The translations under genes were made by a program, and so were the position numbers. Below, piece after piece: positions 1 through 6,008 of a stretch of DNA of 6,801 bases. Each line of letters starts with the position of its first letter. Within the stretch, counting starts at the first letter, position 1. A model generated the notes under the pieces. That model was not told where the DNA came from and ran no database searches. It saw nothing but the letters and a program-made list of their open reading frames with translations. This DNA comes from Dehalococcoidales bacterium (GTDB taxonomy: Bacteria > Chloroflexota > Dehalococcoidia > Dehalococcoidales > UBA3254): the NCBI GenBank assembly GCA_028718465.1, contig JAQULX010000150.1, forward strand, positions 1 through 6,801, given 5' to 3'.

Positions 1-276
1 AAGATAGCTGGTATTAGCTCCACAGGTTACTTTCAGCCGTTTATCAGAAGCCCGCACCTCGCTGGCACTCCCGCCGTCTGGCACGATTTTAACGATGTTA
101 CTGCCAGACAAGGCTTTCAGGTAACCGAGTAAGCCTTTCCGCCCAATGGTAAAGTCCAGAAACATTACCCTCTCGGATAGTGCTCTGGACAGGGCGTTTA
201 CCAGTGTCGCCTTATGAGCGACTACCCCCGAACCTGAACGCTTGCCCACGATATTCAGTTGTTCTATTTTGAACAC
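1..276 (-). CDS. ParA/MinD-like NTPase-fold protein, partial (N-terminal 92 codons)
   Basis: This reading frame runs off the left edge; only the first 92 codons are visible. I translated it by hand from GTG at 276-274. The start of the protein has the layout of a ParA/MinD/CooC-type P-loop protein: a beta strand (LNIVGKRSGSG, residues 7-17), then K22-A-T-L-V-N-A-L where the Walker A lysine and following helix would be, then a second strand with an aspartate (RVMFLDFTIGRKGL, 36-49), as in MinD-type VLLVDADIG. The canonical GKGGVGKT[ST] is not intact: the region reads GSGVVAHKAT, so nucleotide binding is uncertain. The start is ambiguous. An AGGGGGTG Shine-Dalgarno-like tract overlaps the GTG itself, and a well-spaced ATG/GTG/TTG is missing. 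It lies downstream of the sigma-like gene on the same strand, probably in one transcript. Family assignment is by motif resemblance only; a relict or regulatory ATPase fold is the main alternative. Confidence 0.5.
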   Translation of the reverse strand, partial: MFKIEQLNIVGKRSGSGVVAHKATLVNALSRALSERVMFLDFTIGRKGLLGYLKALSGSNIVKIVPDGGSASEVRASDKRLKVTCGANTSYL

Positions 277-358
277 CCCCTATTGGCTATCCGACAGTCG
301 GGCAAGGCTATCGGCTTCACCTAGTAGTAAGCTACCGATAACCCGCAACTCGCTGGCA
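51..358. repeat. Imperfect 17-bp direct repeat (51-67 and 342-358)
   Basis: CCCGCACCTCGCTGGCA at 51-67 and CCCGCAACTCGCTGGCA at 342-358 differ at one base. On the minus strand, one copy lies inside the ParA-like gene and the other in the coding-like gap upstream of it, in the same frame. This fits duplication within a degenerate gene or chance similarity of helix-coding codons. Confidence 0.45.
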
Positions 359-372
359 TTATCGGGCTTCCA
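280..372 (-). other. Coding-like stretch bounded by in-frame TAG codons, upstream of and in frame with the ParA-like gene
   Basis: Between the two minus-strand genes, the frame that continues into the GTG at 276 is interrupted only by TAG codons, at 282-280 and 375-373, back to a TTG at 414-412. The 30 residues before the TAG at 282 look protein-like (for example ASELRVIGSLLLGEADSL, an amphipathic helix). They also repeat in part a motif of the downstream protein (NASELR here, SASEVR there). Possibilities are a small protein starting at TTG 348-346, a decayed N-terminal extension of the ParA-like gene, amber readthrough, or chance. No convincing Shine-Dalgarno sequence precedes the TTG, so I do not call it a gene. 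Confidence 0.2.
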
Positions 373-403
373 CTATATATATTGCGGATTGGGGCTTAAA
401 ACG

Positions 404-1177
404 TTACCCCCCAATTAGTCTTTTTTGCTCTTGATGTCGGTATTTACAGAGGTATTTCCTATCAGCTATAGCAAGAGCTTCCCCTTTATGTAGTTTCAAG
501 GCTATGTCCACCAGTCTCGGCTTATAGCCTATCTGCCACAGGCTTTCCCTTTCCCATATATCGGGGTCTAGGCTTTCGGGGTCGGCAATCAGCTCTCCAA
601 ACTCGGTAGTATTACCTTCACTATCTATTATTGGTTGGTTAAGGCTCTCTATCTTGAGGGCTTTGGGGCAATTGCCGTATAGGTTGTCCTCTCGGCATTT
701 ACGCCGTTGTGTTTTGCTACAGTTACCGCAGGTTAAGCCGTTAGTGTGCTTATAATGCTCTCGCCAGTATCGGGCTTTGGTGATACTGGCAATCCGATAC
801 ATCACGGCTCTGGTAAACGGCTTGTGTCCGTTGTTACGCTCTACATCGGCAAGGGTCATTATTATCGTGTGGAGCAAGTCCTCTCGGTCAGGCACACTAT
901 TAGCGAACGGTAAAGCGATATTATAATACGTAAGGTAAGGCTCGTTTAGCTGGTTATAGCCGTTACCGTTGTGGTCGTCTTGCTTTAGCCTTCCGTTTGA
1001 CCTAGACTTGATATGGCGGGGCTTTGAAGTGGCTGTTATACAGCTTGCTGGCTTATGGCACCACTGGCAAACGCCCTGCCTTTCCTTTAGTGTCCAGACT
1101 TTCCCGCATCGGCTACAGTGTCCCTGTGCTTTGCTGTTATCGCCGTTAAGCGGTGCTGGTGCTGTTACTGTTACCAT
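404..1177 (-). CDS. Sigma-70-like protein with two zinc-binding cysteine clusters
   Basis: This is a 257-residue soluble protein with no membrane segment. An N-terminal zinc ribbon is visible (C21-x2-C24, C37-x2-C40). Residues 80-142 form a helical stretch resembling sigma region 2 (VPDREDLLHTIIMTLADVE, then the aromatic-rich RYWREHY). A second cysteine cluster follows (C150, C153, C161, C170). Residues 179-201 (SLNQPI...GELIADPES) match the acidic linker that precedes region 4 in sigma-70-family proteins. Residues 212-255 are a basic helical tail that could bind DNA. The likely role is a transcription factor or alternative sigma-like protein of a prophage or integrative element; this is inference, and a zinc-ribbon DNA-binding protein unrelated to sigma is possible. 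The ATG at 1177 is supported by a GGGGG Shine-Dalgarno tract at 1188-1184, 6 bases upstream. The ParA-like partial gene follows 127 bp downstream on the same strand. Confidence 0.65.
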   Translation of the reverse strand: MVTVTAPAPLNGDNSKAQGHCSRCGKVWTLKERQGVCQWCHKPASCITATSKPRHIKSRSNGRLKQDDHNGNGYNQLNEPYLTYYNIALPFANSVPDREDLLHTIIMTLADVERNNGHKPFTRAVMYRIASITKARYWREHYKHTNGLTCGNCSKTQRRKCREDNLYGNCPKALKIESLNQPIIDSEGNTTEFGELIADPESLDPDIWERESLWQIGYKPRLVDIALKLHKGEALAIADRKYLCKYRHQEQKRLIGG

Positions 1178-1477
1178 CGCTTACCCCCTTTATTTTGATT
1201 GGGGCAAGCGTTCAGGTCAGGCTTTGTGCTATTCAGTTTTTAAGGTGCTAAAAAATATGTTTTCAGCTTCATTATTTAACAATTAGTCATAAGGTAAAAC
1301 GAGAAGAAAAAGCTATATCGACAGCCCTCCTGGGGGCTAGGGATATGAATGAGAAAAACAAAATAAAGAAGCCTCTCGGACGGTAGTCTGAATACACATG
1401 ATCGAGCACTTAGCCGAGGCCATTATTCAAACATCTTAATTATCTGTTTGGGATAAACAAAAATATTCTCTATGGTA
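1178..1477. other. Intergenic region between the minus-strand block and the plus-strand operon
   Basis: I see no convincing gene in these 300 bp. They should contain the promoter for the minus-strand genes, but I could not pick a clear -35/-10 pair. A short hairpin lies at 1323-1338 (AGCCC, 6-base loop, GGGCT). A longer imperfect inverted repeat pairs GCCTCtCGG (1371-1379) with CCGAGGC (1414-1420). A 13-codon frame starts at ATG 1345 (MNEKNKIKKPLGR, stop at 1384-1386) behind GGGGG and AGGG tracts; it could be a leader peptide or the beheaded start of a lost gene. A 15-bp symmetric element (TGTTT, GGGAT, AAACA) at 1445-1459 lies about 60 bp upstream of the operon's expected transcription start and could bind an activator. 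None of these is strong alone. Confidence 0.4.
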
Positions 1478-1507
1478 TTGACAAGTTAAACAAACGTGTT
1501 ATATAAT
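1478..1507 (+). promoter_or_regulatory. Sigma-70-type promoter of the ATP-grasp/glutamate-synthase-like operon
   Basis: A perfect -35 TTGACA (1478-1483) and a perfect -10 TATAAT (1502-1507) are separated by 18 bp. Transcription should begin near 1513-1515, giving a leader of about 45 nt. The consensus boxes imply high intrinsic strength and so control by repression; the palindrome at 1510-1530 covers the expected start site. Confidence 0.85.
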
Positions 1508-1509
1508 AC

Positions 1510-1530
1510 GGTATATGGTTGCCGTCTACC
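1510..1530. promoter_or_regulatory. Candidate NrpR-type operator, copy A
   Basis: This is a 21-bp imperfect palindrome: left arm GGTATATGG, centre TTG, right arm CCGTCTACC. Seven of ten base pairs are symmetric. It starts two bases after the -10 box and covers the expected transcription start, the classic position for a repressor. The 15-mer CGGTATATGGTTGCC (1509-1523) is repeated exactly at 6008-6022 in front of the NrpR-type gene. Binding by that protein is inference. The archaeal NrpR operator known from Methanococcus (GGAA, 6 bases, TTCC) is related in outline but not identical. Confidence 0.65.
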
Positions 1531-1559
1531 GTGTATCCTAAATAATTGGGAGACATAGG

Positions 1560-4211
1560 ATGGACACTCAGAGCATAACTACAGAAAAAATAAATAGTGG
1601 GCTACCCCCGCTTGATCAACTTCTACAAGGGTTGCGTTTTGGGGACAATGTGGTCTGGCAGGTTGACCGTCTTGAAGACTATCCCTACTTTGCGAAGCCG
1701 TTTGCCGAGCAAGCGATTAAAGATGGTTTTGACTGCATTTACTTGCGCTTCGCTTCCCATACTGCAATTCTTGAGCCACAACCAGGTCTAACGATTATGA
1801 AAGTTAACCCTGCACCTGGGTTCGACTATTTCACCGGTGAGGTGCATCGAATAATTGAGGAACGCGGAGAAAAGGCTTTTTACATCTTTGATAACCTTTC
1901 CGAATTAGTGGATGAGTGGGCTACTGATGAACTGTTGGCTAACTTCTTTCAGATAACCTGTCCTTATCTTTTTGAAGTAGATGCCGTGGCATACTTTGCT
2001 CTTAGGCGTGGACAGCATGGGCATAATGCCATAGCCCGCATACGTGATACTACTCAGGTACTAATAGATGTTTACCACGTCGGTGGTAATACTTACGTCC
2101 AGCCATTAAAAGCGTCGGATCGTTATTCCCAACAAATGTTTTTACCTCTCCTAATCACTGCTGATGGTTGGGAATCTGTTTCCAGTAGTGGTGATGCTGC
2201 AAAGATACTGGCAACTGCTATCAGGAGACCGATTAATGTCAGCTCTGAGTCAATCGCCCCATGGGATACCGTATATCGTAAGCTGCTACAAGACACTGAT
2301 GAAGCTCTGGTGCTAAAGGAAGCACTATCACGAATGATGATTGGTAATCATAAGAAGCTGGTACAACTATCCGACCGCTATCTCACATTGGATGATCTGC
2401 TAAAGGTGCGAGACCGCCTTATTGGTTCAGGGCGGATCGGTGGAAAAGCAGCCGGCATGCTGCTGGCAAGGAGTGTTCTGTTTTCAGAGAAAGACCAGAC
2501 TGACTTTTCGCAGGTGTTGGAAGAACATGACTCCTTTTATGTAGGCTCAGACGTTTTCTTTACCTTCTTAGTGAACAATGATCTCTTCCAACTCAGGCTT
2601 GAACTAACAAAAACAGGCAGGCTATCGCGGGATGAGTTTGATAAATTGGAACAAAGATTTCTTGAAGGCAAGTTCTCAGAAGAAACGATGGAACAGTTCC
2701 GGGGCATGATTGATTACTACGGACAGGCGCCCATAATTGTCCGCTCGTCAAGTCTTCTTGAGGATGGTGTTACGGATGCCTTTGCTGGTAAGTATCGTAG
2801 TGAGTTCTGTGCTAACCAGGGAAGCCCTGAAGAACGTTTAGAGGCATTCTTAAAGGCAATCAAACTGGTCTATGCGAGCGCCTTGAGCCCCGATGCTCTC
2901 GCCTATCGTCACAGGCGAGGATTGGGCGAAGGCGACGAGCAGATGGCAGTCCTCGTACAGCGGGTCTCCGGTATACCTTACAAGCAATACTTCTTCCCAA
3001 GTCTAGCCGGGGTGGCTTTTTCCCGCAATCTGTATGCCTGGACTGATCGTATTAACCCCCAAAAAGGAATGATAAGACTGGTGTTCGGTCTGGGAACTCG
3101 GGCGGTTAACCGCGTCAGCGGCGACTATCCCAGAATGATAGCTGTGAGCCATCCCCAAATCAGGCCTGAGACTGGCATGGAAGTGGCCAAGTACTCCCAG
3201 CGGATGGTGGACGTTCTCAATCTTGAGAATAATGCCTTTGTGACTAAACCTTTCGTTGAAGTCATTGAGGGAGATAAATACCCTATTCTAAACTTGCTGA
3301 CATCTGAAATGGCCGATGGTTACCTTCGTGACTGGTTTGTGACCTCACCGGGCAGCTCGGGTAAGAAATTGATCTTAACCTTTAACAATCTGATAAATCA
3401 AACTGCGCTGGTCAATACAATCGGGGAGATGCTAAGCAAGCTGGAAAAAGCATGGGGGCAGCCGGTAGATATTGAATTTACAGCCTATATCGACAGTGAG
3501 AAAAAAGTGAGGGTCAATTTACTGCAGTGCCGTTCATTACGCGTGCCTACTTTGGCTAACGCGAGAGTCAGCATACCCAAAGAACTGCCTAAAGAACAAG
3601 TGCTTTTCCGTTCCAGTCGTGCGATAAATGCCGGATTTGTCAGCGATATCAACTATATCATCTACATCGACCCGAAGAAATATGCCGAATTGGCAACAAT
3701 AGATGTCAAGAAGACTTTGGGACGAGTAATCGGCAAGCTAAATAATCACCTGCGTCAAGAGGGACATAAGTTCATGATGATGGGGCCAGGCCGATGGGGT
3801 AGCAATAATATTGAGCTCGGTGTGAATGTAGGCTATGCAGACATTGACAATACGTCAGTTCTGGTAGAAGTTGCCCGCGAAAAGGCTGGCCATACCCCGG
3901 AAGTCTCTTATGGAACACATTTTTTCCAGGATTTAGTCGAGTCTGACATACTCTACCTTCCTGTTTATCCCGATGAAGACGCCTCCGATTTTAACACCGA
4001 ATTCTTTTTCCAGTCGCCCAACGTATTACGAACCTTACTGCCAGAACTGAGCGATTATCAGGAGATCGTACATCTGATTAACGTACCATCGGCAACAGGT
4101 AGCGCTATAGCAAAAGTCATCGCTGACCCGCAGACTCGCAATGCTGTCTGCTTCTTAGATAAAAGCGGATTGCCGAACAATAAACTAATAAAAGAGAGGA
4201 AGGGAAAATGA
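1560..4211 (+). CDS. KaiC-like / PEP-synthase ATP-grasp (PEP/pyruvate-binding) fusion protein
   Basis: This is an 883-residue soluble multidomain protein. Residues 12-210 resemble a KaiC/RecA-type domain: GLPPLDQLLQGL (14-25) matches the KaiC-family GIPGLDELLGGG, and FYIFD (107-111) looks like Walker B, but the Walker A loop is replaced by VDRLEDYPYFAK, with no GK[ST]. Residues 290-660 form the ATP-grasp domain of PEP synthase and pyruvate phosphate dikinase: GGKAAGM (294-300), IIVRSSSLLED (392-402), FAGKY (408-412), MAVLVQ (462-467), AGVAFSR (483-489) and DIEF...LLQCRS (637-659). The swivelling domain with the phospho-accepting histidine and the PEP barrel are absent. Instead residues 690-825 carry MGPGRWGS (741-748), VGYADIDNT (757-765) and GTHFFQDLVESD (785-796), conserved in a subfamily with this architecture. 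It is therefore probably not a PEP synthase; an ATP-dependent kinase, ligase or sensor is plausible. ATG 1560 has GGGAG 7 bases upstream. It overlaps the next gene by 4 nt, so the two products probably act together. Confidence 0.85.
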   Translation: MDTQSITTEKINSGLPPLDQLLQGLRFGDNVVWQVDRLEDYPYFAKPFAEQAIKDGFDCIYLRFASHTAILEPQPGLTIMKVNPAPGFDYFTGEVHRIIEERGEKAFYIFDNLSELVDEWATDELLANFFQITCPYLFEVDAVAYFALRRGQHGHNAIARIRDTTQVLIDVYHVGGNTYVQPLKASDRYSQQMFLPLLITADGWESVSSSGDAAKILATAIRRPINVSSESIAPWDTVYRKLLQDTDEALVLKEALSRMMIGNHKKLVQLSDRYLTLDDLLKVRDRLIGSGRIGGKAAGMLLARSVLFSEKDQTDFSQVLEEHDSFYVGSDVFFTFLVNNDLFQLRLELTKTGRLSRDEFDKLEQRFLEGKFSEETMEQFRGMIDYYGQAPIIVRSSSLLEDGVTDAFAGKYRSEFCANQGSPEERLEAFLKAIKLVYASALSPDALAYRHRRGLGEGDEQMAVLVQRVSGIPYKQYFFPSLAGVAFSRNLYAWTDRINPQKGMIRLVFGLGTRAVNRVSGDYPRMIAVSHPQIRPETGMEVAKYSQRMVDVLNLENNAFVTKPFVEVIEGDKYPILNLLTSEMADGYLRDWFVTSPGSSGKKLILTFNNLINQTALVNTIGEMLSKLEKAWGQPVDIEFTAYIDSEKKVRVNLLQCRSLRVPTLANARVSIPKELPKEQVLFRSSRAINAGFVSDINYIIYIDPKKYAELATIDVKKTLGRVIGKLNNHLRQEGHKFMMMGPGRWGSNNIELGVNVGYADIDNTSVLVEVAREKAGHTPEVSYGTHFFQDLVESDILYLPVYPDEDASDFNTEFFFQSPNVLRTLLPELSDYQEIVHLINVPSATGSAIAKVIADPQTRNAVCFLDKSGLPNNKLIKERKGK

Positions 4212-5884
4212 ATCTACAGAGACCAAATGCCAATGATGCTACTAGGACTGCCAACCGCTCCAGAAGCGTTGTGCCTATGAGTGGTTTGTGCTCGCGGTGT
4301 ATTGACGGTTGCACAGGAAACTGCGAGGTGTTCAAGGCTACCTTTCGCGGACGCGAATTAATCTACCCAGGACCTTTCGGGGATATCACTGCCGGTGGAG
4401 ATAAAGAGTATCCCGTTGATTACTCACACCTCAATATCCAGGGGTATGCGCTGGGAGCGAAGGGTCTCCCAGAGGGTGTCGCTGGTGACTCAGATTCAGC
4501 TATTTTCCCAGCAGTAAACACCGAGACTGAATATGGCTGGGATAAGAAAGTCAGGATGCGCATACCGGTATTCACGGGTGCTCTGGGTTCTACCGAGATC
4601 GCCCGCAAGAACTGGGAGCACTTCGCTGTTGGCGCTGCCCTTAGCGGCATAACCCTTGTTTGCGGCGAAAATGTTTGTGGCATTGACCCTCAGCTTGAAT
4701 TGGATAGTCATGGCAAGATTACTTCCGCGCCAGATATGGACCGCCGCATTGAAATCTATCGGCGTTATCACCGTGGGTATGGTGAAATTCTGGTGCAAAT
4801 GAATGTTGAGGATACTAGGCTAGGAGTAGCTGAGTATGTAAGCCAGAAGCACGGGCTGGATACCATTGAGCTAAAATGGGGTCAAGGCGCTAAATGCATC
4901 GGCGGTGAGATAAAAGTAAATAGCCTCGAGCGGGCCCTGGAACTGCAAAGACGCGGTTATATCGTCACCCCTGACCCTTCACATCCCCTCAGCCAAGCGA
5001 GCTTTAAGGATGGCTCATTAAAAGAATTTGAGCGCCACAGCCGCCTTGGCTTCATTAATGAAGAAAGCTTCTATGCCGAGGTAGAACGACTAAGAGACCT
5101 AGGCTTTAAGCGAATAACGTTGAAAACGGGGGCCTACGGTCTGCGTGAATTGGCCATGGCGATAAGATGGAGCTCAAGAGCTAAAATTGATCTGTTGACC
5201 ATAGATGGCGCTGGGGGTGGTACTGGGATGAGTCCTTGGCGAATGATGGAAGAATGGGGTATGCCTAGTATTTATCTGCATTCTGCGGCCTATGAGTTCT
5301 GTAAGAGACTAGCCAACAGAGGTGAGAGAGTTCCCGATATAGCCTTTGGCGGTGGCTTCAGTAGCGAGGATGGTGTTTTCAAGGCGTTAGCTTTAGGCGC
5401 ACCCTTCGCTAAAGCGGTTTGCATGGGGCGGGCACTGATGATACCAGGGATGGTAGGTAAGAACATTGCGTTATGGCTTAAGGATGGCAAGTTACCCAAT
5501 ACCGTCAGTCAGTTCGGTTCAACGCCAGAGGAGATATTTGTCTGTTATGAAGAGGTCAAAGATTTGGTCGGCTCTGAAGAAATGAAGAATATTCCACTCG
5601 GTGCTCTGGGAATATATAGCTACAGTGAAAAGCTAAGAGTGGGGCTACAACAGCTAATGGCTGGCGCCAGGTGCTTCAGCTTGCCGGCAATTAGCCGTAG
5701 TGACCTGATGTCACTAACCGAGGAGTGTGCTGAGGTCACTGATATCCCTTATCTGATGAATGCTTATCGAGAAGAGGCAATAGACATACTGGAGGATCGT
5801 TATAACGGGCATAATGAATTTGAGACCATAGGTTCGCTTATTAGCTATGTGGGTACTTCTCGCAGATTGAGAACCTACGAATAA
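4208..5884 (+). CDS. FMN-binding glutamate synthase alpha-domain-like protein
   Basis: This 558-residue protein resembles the FMN-binding (alpha/beta barrel) synthase domain of glutamate synthase. Key stretches are KWGQGAKCIGGEIKV (223-237), the 2-oxoglutarate/FMN-site motif IDGAGGGTGMSPW (332-344), and the FMN phosphate-binding GGGFSSEDGVFKALALGA (381-398). It lacks the N-terminal glutaminase domain and the GXGXG beta-helix domain of full-length GltB, and I do not see the 3Fe-4S motif (C-x5-C-x4-C) that follows the barrel in GltB. Instead there is an N-terminal cluster C28-x2-C31-x3-C35-x3-C39 that could hold an iron-sulfur cluster or zinc. It would need ammonia or a partner amidotransferase and an electron donor; its real substrate is unproven. 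Related stand-alone proteins occur in methanogens and Dehalococcoidia. ATG 4208 overlaps the upstream stop as ATGA and has AGAGGA at 4195-4200, 7 bases upstream, which supports translational coupling. Confidence 0.85.
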   Translation: MNLQRPNANDATRTANRSRSVVPMSGLCSRCIDGCTGNCEVFKATFRGRELIYPGPFGDITAGGDKEYPVDYSHLNIQGYALGAKGLPEGVAGDSDSAIFPAVNTETEYGWDKKVRMRIPVFTGALGSTEIARKNWEHFAVGAALSGITLVCGENVCGIDPQLELDSHGKITSAPDMDRRIEIYRRYHRGYGEILVQMNVEDTRLGVAEYVSQKHGLDTIELKWGQGAKCIGGEIKVNSLERALELQRRGYIVTPDPSHPLSQASFKDGSLKEFERHSRLGFINEESFYAEVERLRDLGFKRITLKTGAYGLRELAMAIRWSSRAKIDLLTIDGAGGGTGMSPWRMMEEWGMPSIYLHSAAYEFCKRLANRGERVPDIAFGGGFSSEDGVFKALALGAPFAKAVCMGRALMIPGMVGKNIALWLKDGKLPNTVSQFGSTPEEIFVCYEEVKDLVGSEEMKNIPLGALGIYSYSEKLRVGLQQLMAGARCFSLPAISRSDLMSLTEECAEVTDIPYLMNAYREEAIDILEDRYNGHNEFETIGSLISYVGTSRRLRTYE

Positions 5885-5903
5885 ATCGATTGCTCTGGAA
5901 GCT

Positions 5904-5934
5904 CAACACGAGGCATCTTTATTGCTTCGTCTTG
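5904..5934 (+). terminator. Hairpin just after the operon stop codon (no U-tract)
   Basis: ACGAGGCA (5908-5915) pairs with TGCTTCGT (5923-5930) over 8 bp with one G-U pair and a 7-base loop. After one mismatch, CAA (5904-5906) pairs with TTG (5932-5934). No run of T follows, so it is more likely an mRNA 3'-end stabiliser or a weak first terminator than a full intrinsic terminator. Confidence 0.45.
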
Positions 5935-5940
5935 TTGACA

Positions 5941-5993
5941 ACGCACTGCCAAGCAACAATTGAGTTACCTGTTTGACAGTGCGTCTCTTTTTT
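5941..5993 (+). terminator. Intrinsic terminator of the two-gene operon, overlapping the next promoter
   Basis: ACGCACTG (5941-5948) pairs perfectly with CAGTGCGT (5977-5984). After one mismatch the stem continues for 6 bp (CAAGCA at 5950-5955 with TGTTTG at 5970-5975, one G-U pair), closing on a 14-base loop. After three bases comes a run of six T (5988-5993). The right arm contains the TTGACA -35 box of the NrpR-type gene, so the same DNA ends one transcript and starts the next. Confidence 0.7.
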
Positions 5994-6002
5994 CTCTATA
6001 AT
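5973..6002 (+). promoter_or_regulatory. Sigma-70-type promoter of the NrpR-type gene
   Basis: A perfect TTGACA (5973-5978) and a perfect TATAAT (5997-6002) are separated by 18 bp, identical in boxes and spacing to the promoter at 1478-1507. The expected start is near 6008-6010, leaving a leader of about 30 nt made almost entirely of the operator and the Shine-Dalgarno sequence. Confidence 0.85.
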
Positions 6003-6008
6003 CATTTC

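Larger units (their letters stand above)
232..1217. repeat. 16-bp exact inverted repeat flanking the sigma-like gene (232-247 and 1202-1217)
   Basis: The plus strand reads ACCTGAACGCTTGCCC at 232-247, and its exact reverse complement GGGCAAGCGTTCAGGT lies at 1202-1217. The left copy sits in the glycine-rich N-terminal codons of the ParA-like gene and the right copy just upstream of the sigma-like gene, so the pair brackets that gene. An exact 16-mer is unlikely but not impossible by chance in a window of this size. The function is unknown; a binding site or a recombination footprint are possibilities. Confidence 0.5.

Noticed and set aside
265..267. ATA as start codon of the ParA-like gene
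   Set aside because: It is the codon best spaced (8 bases) from the GGGGG tract, but ATA initiation is very rare; GTG at 276-274 was kept with the doubt noted.
969..1286. Open frame of 105 codons on the plus strand opposite the sigma-like gene
   Set aside because: It is antisense to a gene with clear zinc-cluster and sigma-linker motifs, its translation has no recognisable features, and no Shine-Dalgarno sequence supports it.
1178..1300. Minus-strand promoter such as TTGTTA ... TATTTT upstream of the sigma-like gene
   Set aside because: The -35 match is poor and the spacing is 19 bp; in AT-rich sequence such matches are expected by chance.
1323..1338. Hairpin AGCCC / GGGCT as an intrinsic terminator
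   Set aside because: The stem is only 5 bp, no gene ends toward it, and on neither strand does a T-run follow directly.
1371..1420. tRNA gene or tRNA fragment as an integration site
   Set aside because: No T-arm consensus, acceptor stem or CCA-proximal sequence could be fitted to the inverted repeat.
1560..4211. Annotation as a complete PEP synthase (ppsA)
   Set aside because: Only the ATP-grasp half is present. The phosphohistidine swivelling domain and the PEP/pyruvate barrel are missing and other domains take their place.
4208..5884. Annotation as full glutamate synthase large subunit (gltB)
   Set aside because: At 558 residues it lacks the glutaminase domain, the beta-helix domain and the usual 3Fe-4S motif; only the FMN-barrel similarity is supported.
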